DNA of 64,000 bases from Methanobacterium_D sp040373355 (lineage in GTDB: Archaea; Methanobacteriota; Methanobacteria; Methanobacteriales; Methanobacteriaceae), in the NCBI RefSeq assembly GCF_047495555.1, contig NZ_CP166866.1, forward strand, positions 2,032,001 to 2,096,000, in the 5' to 3' direction. This document shows, one piece after another, positions 1 to 8,344 of the stretch (position 1 is its first letter; each line of letters opens with the position of its first letter). The notes under the pieces were generated by a model that was not told where the DNA came from, ran no database searches, and saw nothing but the letters and a program-made list of their open reading frames with translations. Position numbers and translations under genes: made by a program.

Positions 1-516
1 TAATTTTTCCAGAATTCTTATTTTCATGCATAATACCACTTAACTTAAAGCTAAATTAAATTTTACCATTCTTAATTACTAAGTGATGCAGTTATTAAGT
101 GCGTAAGTTTATAACTTACTAAAAAAGTACATTTTACCAAATAATTAATTCAATTTCGTTATTCAACAATATAACGACTTAAAAATATGTCGAAATCCTA
201 TGAAACCGAGTTATCTTTACCAAAATTAACTCAAAATATGTTCAGAACCCATAATATAATATTATAATAAATAACCTAAACTTAAAAATAGTGTAATAAC
301 AATTATTTCCCAATTTAAAGTGTTATTAATGCTTATTTAGGATTTATGAATTTTATTTTTCTTAAGAGTTAATTATATTGGCATGTAAACTAACAGATTT
401 TAAAGCATTATTTTGTAAAATAAGCACGTATAATACTTATTTTTTTCTTACTATTTTACTATGATATTAAAATTAAATTAAAATAAACTATTAAACAGAG
501 TTTTAACTAATTCAAC
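1..516. other. AT-rich non-coding region
   Basis: No convincing gene is visible on either strand. The stretch is almost pure A/T with many stops in all frames. The only structured part is a cluster of AAGTTAT/ATAACTT-type words at 78-120, described separately. Confidence 0.6.
78..120. repeat. AAGTTAT/ATAACTT repeat cluster
   Basis: This stretch reads as several overlapping words of the type TAAGT(G/T)AT, GCAGTTATTAAGTG and TAAGTTTATAACTTA, the last being a near-perfect palindrome. The same vocabulary is dense around the parA locus at 42.9-44.5 kb, where ACAGTTATTAAAGT occurs just upstream of parA. It may be another partition or operator site, or the scar of a related element; this is inference from sequence likeness. 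Confidence 0.45.
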
Positions 517-858
517 TTATTTCAAAAAATATTCAAACTTGTTAGAAGAACTTGGATCTTGAATCCAGTTAATAAACTCTTTAAGCCACCTATATTTCTT
601 TAAAATCTTTTCTTCTACATTATCTTTTTCATATTCTGATATTCGATTTTCTATTATATCTAACATTTTAGATTGTACATGCTTATCTACTCCCGCATAC
701 ATCTTTTTAATCCCTTTAGCGCGAGGAGATGTAGTATCAATATTTCCATCTATTTGTAAAGTTAATTTTTCCATAATTTTTCCCCTATTAAAAGGATTAA
801 TAAATATTACTCCTTCTTCATCAGATACCAGCAATTTATCTATACCATATATTAACAT
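517..858 (-). CDS. hypothetical protein, 113 aa
   Basis: A 113-residue, charged, largely helical soluble protein with no signal peptide or membrane segment. The N-terminal part reads like a small beta region (GIDKLLVSDEEGVIFINPF) followed by lysine/glutamate-rich helices. I do not recognise a family. It stands alone: both flanks are AT-rich non-coding DNA or debris. The neighbouring possible integrase tail suggests an accessory region. The start is the first ATG and no strong Shine-Dalgarno decides it. Confidence 0.55.
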   Translation of the reverse strand: MLIYGIDKLLVSDEEGVIFINPFNRGKIMEKLTLQIDGNIDTTSPRAKGIKKMYAGVDKHVQSKMLDIIENRISEYEKDNVEEKILKKYRWLKEFINWIQDPSSSNKFEYFLK

Positions 859-931
859 AAAGTCTTTATATCTTTCAAATAATAATTTAATTATATTTAT
901 TAACTCAGAATCAACTATAATTCAAGGTTAG

Positions 932-1132
932 GATGCCTATTTCCTTGCAGACCCACGAGAATTGCTTAAAATTTATTTGAAATACATGGAGTATGTTACT
1001 ATTGAGAAGAGAGAAGTTAGTAGTGAAGATGTTTTAACTGATCAGGGCTTGAATAATGCTAAGATTAGTGAATTAGAGTTGATGCTTAAGGAGATGAAGA
1101 AGAAGTTGGATAAGGTTAATGCTGATGCTTGA
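932..1132 (+). pseudogene. C-terminal gene remnant, possibly of a tyrosine recombinase
   Basis: An open frame of 66 codons with no plausible start, preceded directly by an in-frame stop at 929-931 and ending with TGA. It encodes DPRELLKIYLKYMEYVTIEK and then a charged helical tail (SELELMLKEMKKKLDKVN). Composition is clearly coding-like and more GC-rich than the flanks. The pattern resembles the tail of archaeal or phage integrases after the catalytic tyrosine, but I see no catalytic motif, so that identity is a guess. It is best read as the surviving 3' end of a deleted gene. Confidence 0.4.
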
Positions 1133-1202
1133 TTTAATTTTAAATTAAATTTTTATATTACTTTAGCTAATTTTATTTTATAATTTTAATAGGAAGTTAA
1201 GA

Positions 1203-1715
1203 ATGGCAAATGAAAGTAATATGTCTTCACTGTTTATTGGATTCTTATTTGTTATGTTAGGATTATTGCGCATATTATCAAATGATCAACTATTTTTAGC
1301 TCCCATATTAATTGCTTTAGGTATAACACTCATTATATCCACTATTTTCAAAAATAAAAAATACTCCAATAGAACATTTTATAATATAATAGTGGCAGTA
1401 ATTTTGATACTAATGGTAATTGGAGAATACCTTTTAGTACCAACAAAAAATACGTTATTTTACATACTTATCTTAATAATGGCAATAATCCTCTTTATTC
1501 CGGCTTATTTCTTCTTCATACCTGAAAATCATCGGAATAAGACTGAAAAGAGATTAACATGGGGCGGATTAATTTTATTTTTCATAATTTTAAACTTTTT
1601 ATATGGTTTAGTTTACAATGATTTTGCATTTTCACTTATTATTGTGGCTTTTATATTAATTATATTTACAATTATCCTGATAATCCGTAAATGGAGATTT
1701 GGAAAGGTGTTTTAA
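1203..1715 (+). CDS. polytopic membrane protein, 170 aa
   Basis: Very hydrophobic protein with about five or six predicted transmembrane helices (residues roughly 8-25, 30-48, 58-77, 84-103, 118-136, 142-163) separated by short lysine-rich loops. No catalytic motif or known family is recognised. A purine-rich AGGAAG lies 8-10 nt before the ATG. Its stop codon overlaps the ATG of the broken TPR gene that follows, so it may once have been co-transcribed with it and with the downstream signal peptidase. Confidence 0.6.
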   Translation: MANESNMSSLFIGFLFVMLGLLRILSNDQLFLAPILIALGITLIISTIFKNKKYSNRTFYNIIVAVILILMVIGEYLLVPTKNTLFYILILIMAIILFIPAYFFFIPENHRNKTEKRLTWGGLILFFIILNFLYGLVYNDFAFSLIIVAFILIIFTIILIIRKWRFGKVF

Positions 1716-1846
1716 TGGGTTTGTTTGATAAGTTTACAAGAAATGATGCTAATTCATGGGAAAAGAAAGGTATAAAATTAGCAAACAAATGAAAATACAA
1801 AGAAGCTTTAAAATATTTTGATAGGAAGTTAAATGGAGAATTTTAA
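1715..1846 (+). pseudogene. broken TPR-repeat protein gene
   Basis: The frame opens as MGLFDKFTRNDANSWEKKG, a beginning I associate with methanobacterial TPR proteins, and stops at TGA 1790-1792. In another frame the sequence continues immediately as KYKEALKYFDRKLNGEF, which is the middle of a canonical TPR helix pair. A small indel near 1785-1795 therefore breaks the gene, and everything after the first repeat is gone: the second frame stops at 1844-1846, directly against the signal peptidase start. This is direct reading of the two frames; the TPR assignment rests on the A-L-x-Y-F-D pattern. Confidence 0.55.
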
Positions 1847-2245
1847 ATGAAAAAAATAGCTGTAATTTTAATTGTGTCTATACTCGCTTTAGTTTCTTTA
1901 ATTGGTGTTGGAGCGATTTATATCTCGTCAAATATGAATCTCGTTGTATCTGAAAGCATGGCCCCTACTCTTCATAGGGGCGATGTTGTTATTGTTGAAA
2001 AAAATCCAGATAATATTCAAGTAGGAGATATAGTTGTCTATGATGCTGTTTGGTTCCCACAACCCATAATTCATAGAGTTATAGCTATTAAAAATGATTC
2101 TAAAGGAAATATCTTATATCAAATGAAAGGAGATAACCTCCCCGTTCCAGATCCTGAATTAGTATCTAAAAATCAGATTACCTCAAAAGTAGTAAATATA
2201 ATACCTGAAATTGGACATACAGCGTTACAGATTAGAGGATTATGA
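1847..2245 (+). CDS. signal peptidase I, ER/archaeal type (S26B)
   Basis: Membrane-bound serine protease that removes signal peptides from exported proteins. An N-terminal transmembrane helix (residues about 4-26) is followed by box B SESMAPTL with nucleophile Ser37, then IIHRV with His76 in place of the bacterial general-base lysine, and the GDN...PD motif at residues 95-102. The Ser/His arrangement marks the archaeal and eukaryotic ER subtype. At 132 aa it is compact but holds all boxes. A second S26-like protein with a Ser/Lys dyad is encoded at 52.9-53.6 kb. Confidence 0.85.
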   Translation: MKKIAVILIVSILALVSLIGVGAIYISSNMNLVVSESMAPTLHRGDVVIVEKNPDNIQVGDIVVYDAVWFPQPIIHRVIAIKNDSKGNILYQMKGDNLPVPDPELVSKNQITSKVVNIIPEIGHTALQIRGL

Positions 2246-2330
2246 AAATTCAATTTAATATTCACATTAGGTTAATATGTGCATTAAAAGCTAAAGAAGA
2301 AGTTTTAAAGTTGATTGAGGAATGCTATTA

Positions 2331-2831
2331 ATGAAAAAATGGATAACAATAATTATAATTTTTTTAATGGTTGTTTTTGCTGCTGGATGTGTATCAGAAC
2401 CTAAAACAAAAACTTATAATGCTAATGGAGTATCATTCAAGTATCCTGAAGATTGGAATATAGATTATAATGAAATAAAACAATTAAATAGCTCCTCTTT
2501 ATTAGTTAATTTAAAAAGTAGAGATAATAATTCTGGTGTAACAGTAACTAAAGAAAAATTGAATACCACTATTAATGAATATGCAAATAATTTTTATCAA
2601 ACATACAGCGAAAATTACGATATTTTAATCATTTCTAACAAAACAAGGCTCATTAACGGCATTAATGCTCTTGAAATCAATAGAAGATTTTCCAATACAC
2701 AAGAAAGCTTTTATTATTCAACTAAATTAATAAAAAGGGATAATTATATTTATTCTATTGAAATACAATGCTCAGAATACGATAAAAGACCAGTTGATAT
2801 AATTCTAAATAGTTTCAAATTCACTAATTAA
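2331..2831 (+). CDS. PsbP-like lipoprotein
   Basis: Secreted or membrane-anchored protein of about 166 aa. It begins with a lysine-started hydrophobic signal and a lipobox-like FAAGC, so Cys20 is the likely lipidated residue (counting from ATG 2331). The remainder (NGVSFKYPEDWNI..., then a series of beta strands ending in IILNSFKF) matches the PsbP/DUF1795-like fold common in methanogen surface proteins. The same domain forms the N-terminal half of the sortase protein at 21 kb. An in-frame ATG at 2322 is possible, but 2331 gives a cleaner signal peptide. Confidence 0.65.
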   Translation: MKKWITIIIIFLMVVFAAGCVSEPKTKTYNANGVSFKYPEDWNIDYNEIKQLNSSSLLVNLKSRDNNSGVTVTKEKLNTTINEYANNFYQTYSENYDILIISNKTRLINGINALEINRRFSNTQESFYYSTKLIKRDNYIYSIEIQCSEYDKRPVDIILNSFKFTN

Positions 2832-2935
2832 ACTTATGATCCAATTAATCTGTAATTCTTCATTTCAGTACTTTGATCAACTGTTCCTTAAATGCATCGC
2901 CATTTTTATTAGAATTTTTGCTGTTTTTGAATCAA

Positions 2936-2958
2936 AATATAAAAACTTATATATGTAT
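2936..2958 (+). promoter_or_regulatory. probable TATA-box promoter of the CBS regulator gene
   Basis: An A-rich BRE-like segment followed by CTTATATATG lies about 70 nt before the ATG at 3020, in an otherwise featureless intergenic stretch. This is the usual form of an archaeal TATA element. The assignment is by inspection only. Confidence 0.4.
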
Positions 2959-3019
2959 AACCATGATAAATTTATAATTATAATTATAAATAATAACAAA
3001 TTATTGTAAGAGTGGTCCC

Positions 3020-3907
3020 ATGCTCACATCCGTCCAGAAAGAAATACTTCAAAGTTTAATAAATTTGTATCGTAAATCAAAAGGCAAATCCATTAAAGGA
3101 GAAGAAATTGCCGAAATTATGAACCGTAACCCTGGAACTATAAGGAACCAGATGCAGTCCTTAAGGAGTTTAGGGCTAGTTAAAGGAGTTCCAGGCCCAA
3201 GAGGAGGATATAAGCCGACTATAGAAGCATACCACAACCTCAATATTAGTGCTATCGATAAAGAAGCACTTGTACCCATATTTAAATCAGGAAAAGAATT
3301 GGCAGATGTAAACGTTGCCAGAATTGAATTTACAAGTATTCCACATCCCGGTGAATGTGAGGCTGCTATAAAACTAGTAGGTAATATAAAACAGCTTGAT
3401 CTTGGAGATAAAGTAAGAATTGGGCCAACACCCGTAAATAAACTTGTAGTAAACGGTATGGTAGTGGGAAGAGATGATATGGATAATCTTTTACTCCTAG
3501 ATACTACAAACATACGTAGTATTCCCCATAAGACTGTAATGCAGGTAGCAAGCCAAAATCTTATAACACTAGAGCACAATATGGACGTAAAAGAAGCTTC
3601 ATGGATTTTATCAAATAATGGAATAGATGGAGCACCCGTAGTTGAAAATAAAGAAGTTATAGGTATTTTGACATTAAGTGACATAACAAAAGCTATTGCT
3701 AATGAAAAAGAAACATATAAAATTGAAGATATCATGTCAAAACATATTATAACTGTCGAAGAAGGCATATTTATCTCAGATGCTATTGAAATCATGAATA
3801 AAAATAAAATAGGAAGACTTATTGTTGTAAATGATGATAAACTACCTGTTGGAATTGTAACAAAAACTGATATCTTAAATGAAATAGCGGGTTTAAAAGT
3901 AATTTAA
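3020..3907 (+). CDS. HTH and CBS-domain transcriptional regulator
   Basis: A 295-aa protein with three parts. Residues 1-75 form a winged helix (EIAEIMNRNPGTIRNQMQSL recognition region, then a GPRGGY wing). Residues 80-165 are a regulator-specific middle domain. Residues about 175-292 are two tandem CBS domains (ILSNNGIDGAPVVENKEVIG and NKNKIGRLIVVNDDKLPVG). CBS pairs bind adenosine nucleotides, SAM or similar ligands, so this is probably a ligand-sensing DNA-binding protein. The architecture is a well-known methanogen family; its targets are unknown. Confidence 0.75.
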   Translation: MLTSVQKEILQSLINLYRKSKGKSIKGEEIAEIMNRNPGTIRNQMQSLRSLGLVKGVPGPRGGYKPTIEAYHNLNISAIDKEALVPIFKSGKELADVNVARIEFTSIPHPGECEAAIKLVGNIKQLDLGDKVRIGPTPVNKLVVNGMVVGRDDMDNLLLLDTTNIRSIPHKTVMQVASQNLITLEHNMDVKEASWILSNNGIDGAPVVENKEVIGILTLSDITKAIANEKETYKIEDIMSKHIITVEEGIFISDAIEIMNKNKIGRLIVVNDDKLPVGIVTKTDILNEIAGLKVI

Positions 3908-4030
3908 ATATTTTATATTCTTAAATTTTATTTCTCTTCTTTAATTTTAATTTAAAATAATTACACTAATTAATTAAGTTAGCCTTAACTTGGTTTAACT
4001 AATTTTTAACTAATTAAAGGTTGTGAAAAA

Positions 4031-4957
4031 TTGAAGATTAAACACATGGAAATAACCAGAGAAATGACCGTTCTTGATTTGATTGAAGAAATGGGAAATT
4101 CAGGAGTTTTAGGTGCCGGTAAAATAGCTAAAAGTACCCATTTACTTGCAGATTCAATAAAAGATAAAGAAACTGCGATATTTTTAAGTGTTGCAGGACC
4201 CATTGTTCCTGGAGGGCTTCGAAAAGTCATTGCAGACCTTATAAATGATGGATATGTTGATGTTTTAATTACAAGTGGCGCAAACATAACCCACGACCTT
4301 GTAGAATCATTTGGAGGCTGCCATTATAAAGGGATATATGCTGATGATGAAGAACTATGTGAGCAGGGAATGGGAAGAATAGGAGATTTATATACAAAAT
4401 CTGAAGATTTTGAAGTATTTGAAAATGAAATAGCCCCTATCTTAGCAAAGATTGCAGAGAAAAAGAAAATCATTTCCATTAGAGAATTTTTATCATCTAT
4501 AGGAAACCTGATTGATGATGAAGAATCAATTGTTAAAATTGCAGCCAAAAAAGGTGTTCCAATTTACGCTCCAGGAATCATAGATAGTATGCTTGGTCTT
4601 CAGCTCTGGATGTTCACCCAGGATAATGAACTGCACCTCGATGCTGTTGCAGACATGCATGAACTTTCTGATATCGTTTTTGGATCCAAGAAAGTTACGG
4701 CAGTTATGCTAGGTGGAGGCTTGCCTAAACATTATGCTTTAGCTTCAAATCTCCTTAAAGGAGGAGTTGATGCAGGTATTCAAGTTACTATGGACCGCAG
4801 CGAAACAGGAAGCTTAAGTGGTGCTCCTTTAGAGGAAGCAAAATCCTGGGCTAAAGCTAAAGCGGGTTCTAATCTTGTAACAGTAGTTGGAGATGTAACT
4901 ATTATCTTTCCAATGATGGTTGCAGGTGCAAGGGAAATTATATATAAAGAAAAATAG
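4031..4957 (+). CDS. dys: deoxyhypusine synthase
   Basis: Transfers the aminobutyl group of spermidine (via NAD) to a lysine of translation factor aIF5A, the first step of hypusine formation. The 308-aa product has the family fingerprints: SVAGPIVPGGLRKVI, TSGANITHD, the GSLSGAP region and the catalytic-lysine loop GGGLPKHY with Lys233. Translation starts at TTG 4031, preceded by AAAGGTTGTG about 7 nt upstream; no ATG lies nearby. The next gene, a membrane protein, follows after about 60 nt. Confidence 0.9.
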   Translation: MKIKHMEITREMTVLDLIEEMGNSGVLGAGKIAKSTHLLADSIKDKETAIFLSVAGPIVPGGLRKVIADLINDGYVDVLITSGANITHDLVESFGGCHYKGIYADDEELCEQGMGRIGDLYTKSEDFEVFENEIAPILAKIAEKKKIISIREFLSSIGNLIDDEESIVKIAAKKGVPIYAPGIIDSMLGLQLWMFTQDNELHLDAVADMHELSDIVFGSKKVTAVMLGGGLPKHYALASNLLKGGVDAGIQVTMDRSETGSLSGAPLEEAKSWAKAKAGSNLVTVVGDVTIIFPMMVAGAREIIYKEK

Positions 4958-5017
4958 AGAAAATAAAAAAAATCTTATAATTTTTAAAATCACTTGTTTT
5001 TATTTAGGAGAGATAAT

Positions 5018-5608
5018 TTGTTAGAATTACTACTTTATCCATTATCAGGTTTCTTTATGAAAATATCTGATGACATGCATGATAAAAAGAATAATAAGCT
5101 TATGGGAATACTTGCAGGAGTTCTCTGTGGAGTACTCCTTGGTTATTTAGTCACAATTAGTCTGGATGCTGCCTACATATTTTTTGGAGTTTTCATAGGA
5201 ACTTTTCTTGCAAAAAAGATTAACTGTATCAACCATATAGTTACAGCGATTATTTTCTTATGTATTGCGTTTTTACTTGGCTTTCCAGAAATTGGAATAA
5301 TGACACTTGCAATATGTACTATTGCGGCATTTATTGATGAAATTGGTAACGATAACCCTAAAATTTATAAAAAGAGTAAGATATTAGAAACTTTTTTTGA
5401 ATATCGTTTTGCTCTTAAAACCGCGATATTCATTCTTACATTATTTGGAGTTATTAGTAGTATTTATCCGGCATTCCAAATCTATGGAGTTCATTTCATG
5501 GCAATTCAAACATTATTTTTATTCTTAACCTTTGAATTAGGCTATGAATTTGCAGGATTAAAATTTGATGCCATCTATGACAGAATTTATAATGTTTTAG
5601 GAAATTAG
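5018..5608 (+). CDS. conserved membrane protein, 196 aa
   Basis: Integral membrane protein with about six transmembrane helices and no catalytic motif that I recognise. A charged loop DDMHDKKNNK follows the first helix and another acidic loop FIDEIGNDNPKIYKKSK lies in the middle. I choose TTG 5018 as the start because TAGGAGAG sits at the right distance upstream; an in-frame TTG at 4994 would extend it by eight residues but has no ribosome-binding site. It lies just downstream of dys on the same strand and could share its transcript. Confidence 0.65.
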   Translation: MLELLLYPLSGFFMKISDDMHDKKNNKLMGILAGVLCGVLLGYLVTISLDAAYIFFGVFIGTFLAKKINCINHIVTAIIFLCIAFLLGFPEIGIMTLAICTIAAFIDEIGNDNPKIYKKSKILETFFEYRFALKTAIFILTLFGVISSIYPAFQIYGVHFMAIQTLFLFLTFELGYEFAGLKFDAIYDRIYNVLGN

Positions 5609-5631
5609 AGTATAAAATAAATTTTAAAATA

Positions 5632-6279
5632 TTATTTTATTCTCCTAATTATATCTTCAACAGCTTTTTCTGGATCTTCTGAAAGATATATAGACCTTCC
5701 AACAATTAGAGCATCTGCATATTCCAATGTACCTTTTGGATCTCCACCTTGAGTTCCTACACCTGGAGAAATAAGAAAAGATGTATCTCCAATGATATTT
5801 CTAATCTTTTCAAGTCTATCGAGCTTTGTTGAAGGTCCAACATAATTGGTTATGTTCAATTTAACTCCCATTTCTGCAATTTCTTCTGCATGAGGTTGTA
5901 TAAACATTGAAGCGCCGGGATGTGACATTTCTGTTAAGAGAAATATTTCTTTGCCATAAATTTCTGCTGAATCCACACATGCTTTTGCACTATCTTCACC
6001 TACAAAACCGTGAACAATTACAGCATCTGCTCCAGCTTCAAAGGTAAGATTCGCTATTTTCTCGTTAGTTTCTGGAATATCCGCTACTTTAAAATCCGCT
6101 ATTACTTTACAGTTAAAGTTCTCTTTAATAAATGTAATTGACTCTGGTCCTTCACTTAAAACAAGTGGATATCCTATTTTAATTGTGTCTAAATATTCAG
6201 AAACATTATCAACTATTGTTGCTGCTTCGTCCATGTTTAAAACGTCCAGTGCCAGAATTATTTTATTTTTCACTTCCAT
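5632..6279 (-). CDS. pyrF: orotidine 5'-phosphate decarboxylase
   Basis: Last step of UMP synthesis: decarboxylates OMP. The 215-aa TIM barrel shows the catalytic DxKxxD signature in IADFKVADIPET, the KIGYP strand near the N-terminus, a LTEMSHPGA phosphate-loop segment, and SPGVGTQGG with VGRSIY at the C-terminal phosphate-binding end. Convergent with the membrane protein gene at 5608, with only 23 nt between the stops. Confidence 0.93.
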   Translation of the reverse strand: MEVKNKIILALDVLNMDEAATIVDNVSEYLDTIKIGYPLVLSEGPESITFIKENFNCKVIADFKVADIPETNEKIANLTFEAGADAVIVHGFVGEDSAKACVDSAEIYGKEIFLLTEMSHPGASMFIQPHAEEIAEMGVKLNITNYVGPSTKLDRLEKIRNIIGDTSFLISPGVGTQGGDPKGTLEYADALIVGRSIYLSEDPEKAVEDIIRRIK

Positions 6280-6398
6280 AAACTTAATTTAGTTATGTAT
6301 ACTATAAAATGATTTTCTAAAACGTTTTTGTTAATTTTTTATATATCAAGTTCAGTTGAATTAATTCAACTTTAGTTTAATTTTTCTCAAGTTTAATG

Positions 6399-6412
6399 GA
6401 AATATTTATAAA
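6399..6412 (+). promoter_or_regulatory. probable TATA box of the cbi operon
   Basis: GAAATATTTATAAACC is a typical archaeal BRE/TATA arrangement. It lies about 140 nt before cbiM, implying a leader of roughly 110 nt that contains the GATAATAATC word discussed in the findings. Confidence 0.45.
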
Positions 6413-6549
6413 CCTTGCTAAATAATTAATTTTTAAAGAAAATAGCTTTTGTATACTCTTAAAGTTTAATGATAATAATCTTGATGATAATACGCCAATA
6501 TTAGCTTTAGAAAGACATAAAAACTTTTGAAAGTAAAGGAGATTTAAAC

Positions 6550-7224
6550 ATGCATATTAGTGATGGATTCTTACTTCCCCAATGGTGCCTATTTTGGTAT
6601 ATTATCTCTTTTACTGTAGTTATTTATGGAATAATTAAGATTAAAAAGATTACAGAAGAATCACCAGAATTGAAGCCACTTTTAGCTGTATCTGGTGCAT
6701 TTATGTTTCTTTTATCCGCCTTAAAACTAAGCATTGGTGGAAGTTCTACCCACCCTACTGGAAACGGCCTCAGTGCTATAATATTTGGACCTGCCATCAC
6801 TTCAGTTCTTGCAACAATTGTACTACTTTTCCAGGCTTTATTTATTGGTCACGGAGGTATATCCACGTTAGGAGCCAATGTATTTGCCATGGGGATTACA
6901 GGGCCTTTCATTGCCTGGCTATTATATAAAGGATCAAATAAAATAGGAATCAAATCCAGCATTGCAATATTTTTAGCTGCTTTTTCAGCAGACATAGTCA
7001 CATATTTAACTACTGCAACTCAATTGGCGTTATCGTTCCCAGTACCTACATTTGAGTCTGCTTTACTTAAATTCCTATCAATATTTGCTCTTTGGCAAAT
7101 TCCATTTGCTGTAGTTGAAGGAATCCTTACAGTGATAATATGGGATTATATTGTAAAGCTCCGGCCAGATATATTGGAAAGATTAAATTTAATTCGGTCT
7201 AAAAAAGTAATGGATGCCAAATAA
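6550..7224 (+). CDS. cbiM: cobalt ECF transporter substrate-binding subunit CbiM
   Basis: Membrane S-component that captures the metal ion. The protein begins MHISDGFL; in this family the free N-terminus and His2 co-ordinate the metal. About seven hydrophobic helices follow, with the conserved SSTHPTGNGLSAIIFGP and GHGGISTLGANVFAMG segments. It has its own Shine-Dalgarno (AAAGGAGAT) and its stop overlaps the start of cbiN. The gene order M-N-Q-O with a separate cbiN favours cobalt over nickel, which fits the cobamide needs of a methanogen. Confidence 0.93.
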   Translation: MHISDGFLLPQWCLFWYIISFTVVIYGIIKIKKITEESPELKPLLAVSGAFMFLLSALKLSIGGSSTHPTGNGLSAIIFGPAITSVLATIVLLFQALFIGHGGISTLGANVFAMGITGPFIAWLLYKGSNKIGIKSSIAIFLAAFSADIVTYLTTATQLALSFPVPTFESALLKFLSIFALWQIPFAVVEGILTVIIWDYIVKLRPDILERLNLIRSKKVMDAK

Positions 7225-7484
7225 TGGACAAGAAACATGTGATTCTTTATTTATGTGCCGCTTTAATTATTATAATTCCCTATTTAATAAATAATGGAGA
7301 TGCAAAAGGAACTGATGATGCTGCAATTTCTGAAATTGAAAAAACAGGATATACTCCCTGGATTGAATCCATCTTGAAACCTCCAAGTGAAGAAATGGAA
7401 ACCCTTCTTTTTGGAGTTCAAGCTGCAGTTGGTTTAATTATTATAGTCCTTTTTTGTAGGATATTAAAAAAACAGAATTCATGA
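7224..7484 (+). CDS. cbiN: cobalt transport auxiliary protein CbiN
   Basis: An 86-aa protein with two transmembrane helices (residues about 6-23 and 63-81) and an extracytoplasmic loop holding KGTDDAAISEIEKTGYTPW, the typical CbiN pattern. CbiN acts with CbiM to load cobalt. Its ATG overlaps the cbiM stop and cbiQ starts 13 nt after its stop, so the genes are translationally linked. Confidence 0.92.
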   Translation: MDKKHVILYLCAALIIIIPYLINNGDAKGTDDAAISEIEKTGYTPWIESILKPPSEEMETLLFGVQAAVGLIIIVLFCRILKKQNS

Positions 7485-7496
7485 TTTAGTGGTAAA

Positions 7497-8273
7497 ATGC
7501 AAACTATATTAGATAATTATGCCCATTCAAACGCACTTAGAAACGTCAGTCCTAAATTTAAAGTTCTTTTTGCATTATCAACCCTGATAATATGCATTAT
7601 ATCTACTTCACCAGTTATACCTCTTTTAGTTGCTTTAATCGTATCTTCTATAATAATTTTTAAAGCTAAAATACCTGCTAAATTTTATTTTAAATTTCTG
7701 GCGATTCCAGTAGCTTTTGCGTTTATTACATTTATTTTCATGACTCTTTTTTTCGGTATGAGCGAACCATGGTTTAACATTGGAATATTTAATTTTGTAA
7801 TATATAAAGATGGATTTAACCTTGGATTTCTTGTTTTCAGCCGAATATTGGGTGCTTTTACATGTTTAAGCTTTTTGTCACTTACAAATCCAATAAATGA
7901 CATATTCAGTATCCTTAAAAGCCTGAAAATACCTGAAGTTGTGATTGAAATTGCGATGCTTATGTATCGTTACATTTTCGTGTTTTTAGAAGAAATTCAG
8001 AACATGCATAATTCCCAACAAACTCGTATGGGCTATTGCAACCTCAAAAACTCCTTTAAATCATTAGGATTGCTCATTAGCAATCTTTTTATACGAACGT
8101 GGGTAAGGGGAGAACAGATTTATATAACTATGGAATCAAGATGTTATGGAGGATCAATAAGAACATTTCAAATTCAAAAGAGCATTGGGATCAAAAATAT
8201 AATGCTTTTAATATCCTTTGAATCCGTTCTTTTACTTGGAACATATTTAACATGGGGCTTAACAGTAATTTAG
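7497..8273 (+). CDS. cbiQ: ECF transporter transmembrane subunit CbiQ
   Basis: T-component of the cobalt ECF transporter, 258 aa with about five hydrophobic segments. It carries the two short coupling motifs used to contact the ATPase, seen here as QQTRMGYCN and MESRCYGGS (the A-R-G type signatures of EcfT proteins). The N-terminal LDNYAHSNALRNVSPKFKVL is typical of CbiQ. It is third in the operon, followed by 71 nt before cbiO. Confidence 0.92.
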   Translation: MQTILDNYAHSNALRNVSPKFKVLFALSTLIICIISTSPVIPLLVALIVSSIIIFKAKIPAKFYFKFLAIPVAFAFITFIFMTLFFGMSEPWFNIGIFNFVIYKDGFNLGFLVFSRILGAFTCLSFLSLTNPINDIFSILKSLKIPEVVIEIAMLMYRYIFVFLEEIQNMHNSQQTRMGYCNLKNSFKSLGLLISNLFIRTWVRGEQIYITMESRCYGGSIRTFQIQKSIGIKNIMLLISFESVLLLGTYLTWGLTVI

Positions 8274-8344
8274 ATAGTCTACAAGATTATTATCTTGAAT
8301 AATTACGAATAAAAGTTTAAATTTAATACATTTATGGTGAAATA

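Noticed and set aside
2242..2331. 29-codon frame overlapping the signal peptidase stop (MKIQFNIHIRL...).
   Set aside because: Too short, no family; the overlap alone is weak evidence.
2860..2935. Minus-strand FKNSKNSNKNGDAFKEQ-like string before the CBS regulator gene.
   Set aside because: About 23 residues, low complexity, no start; probably chance.
3049..3795. Long minus-strand frame of 248 codons.
   Set aside because: Antisense shadow of the CBS regulator gene; composition is not that of a soluble or membrane family.
6280..6549. Cobalamin riboswitch upstream of cbiM.
   Set aside because: No B12-box consensus (GCCACTG) is present.
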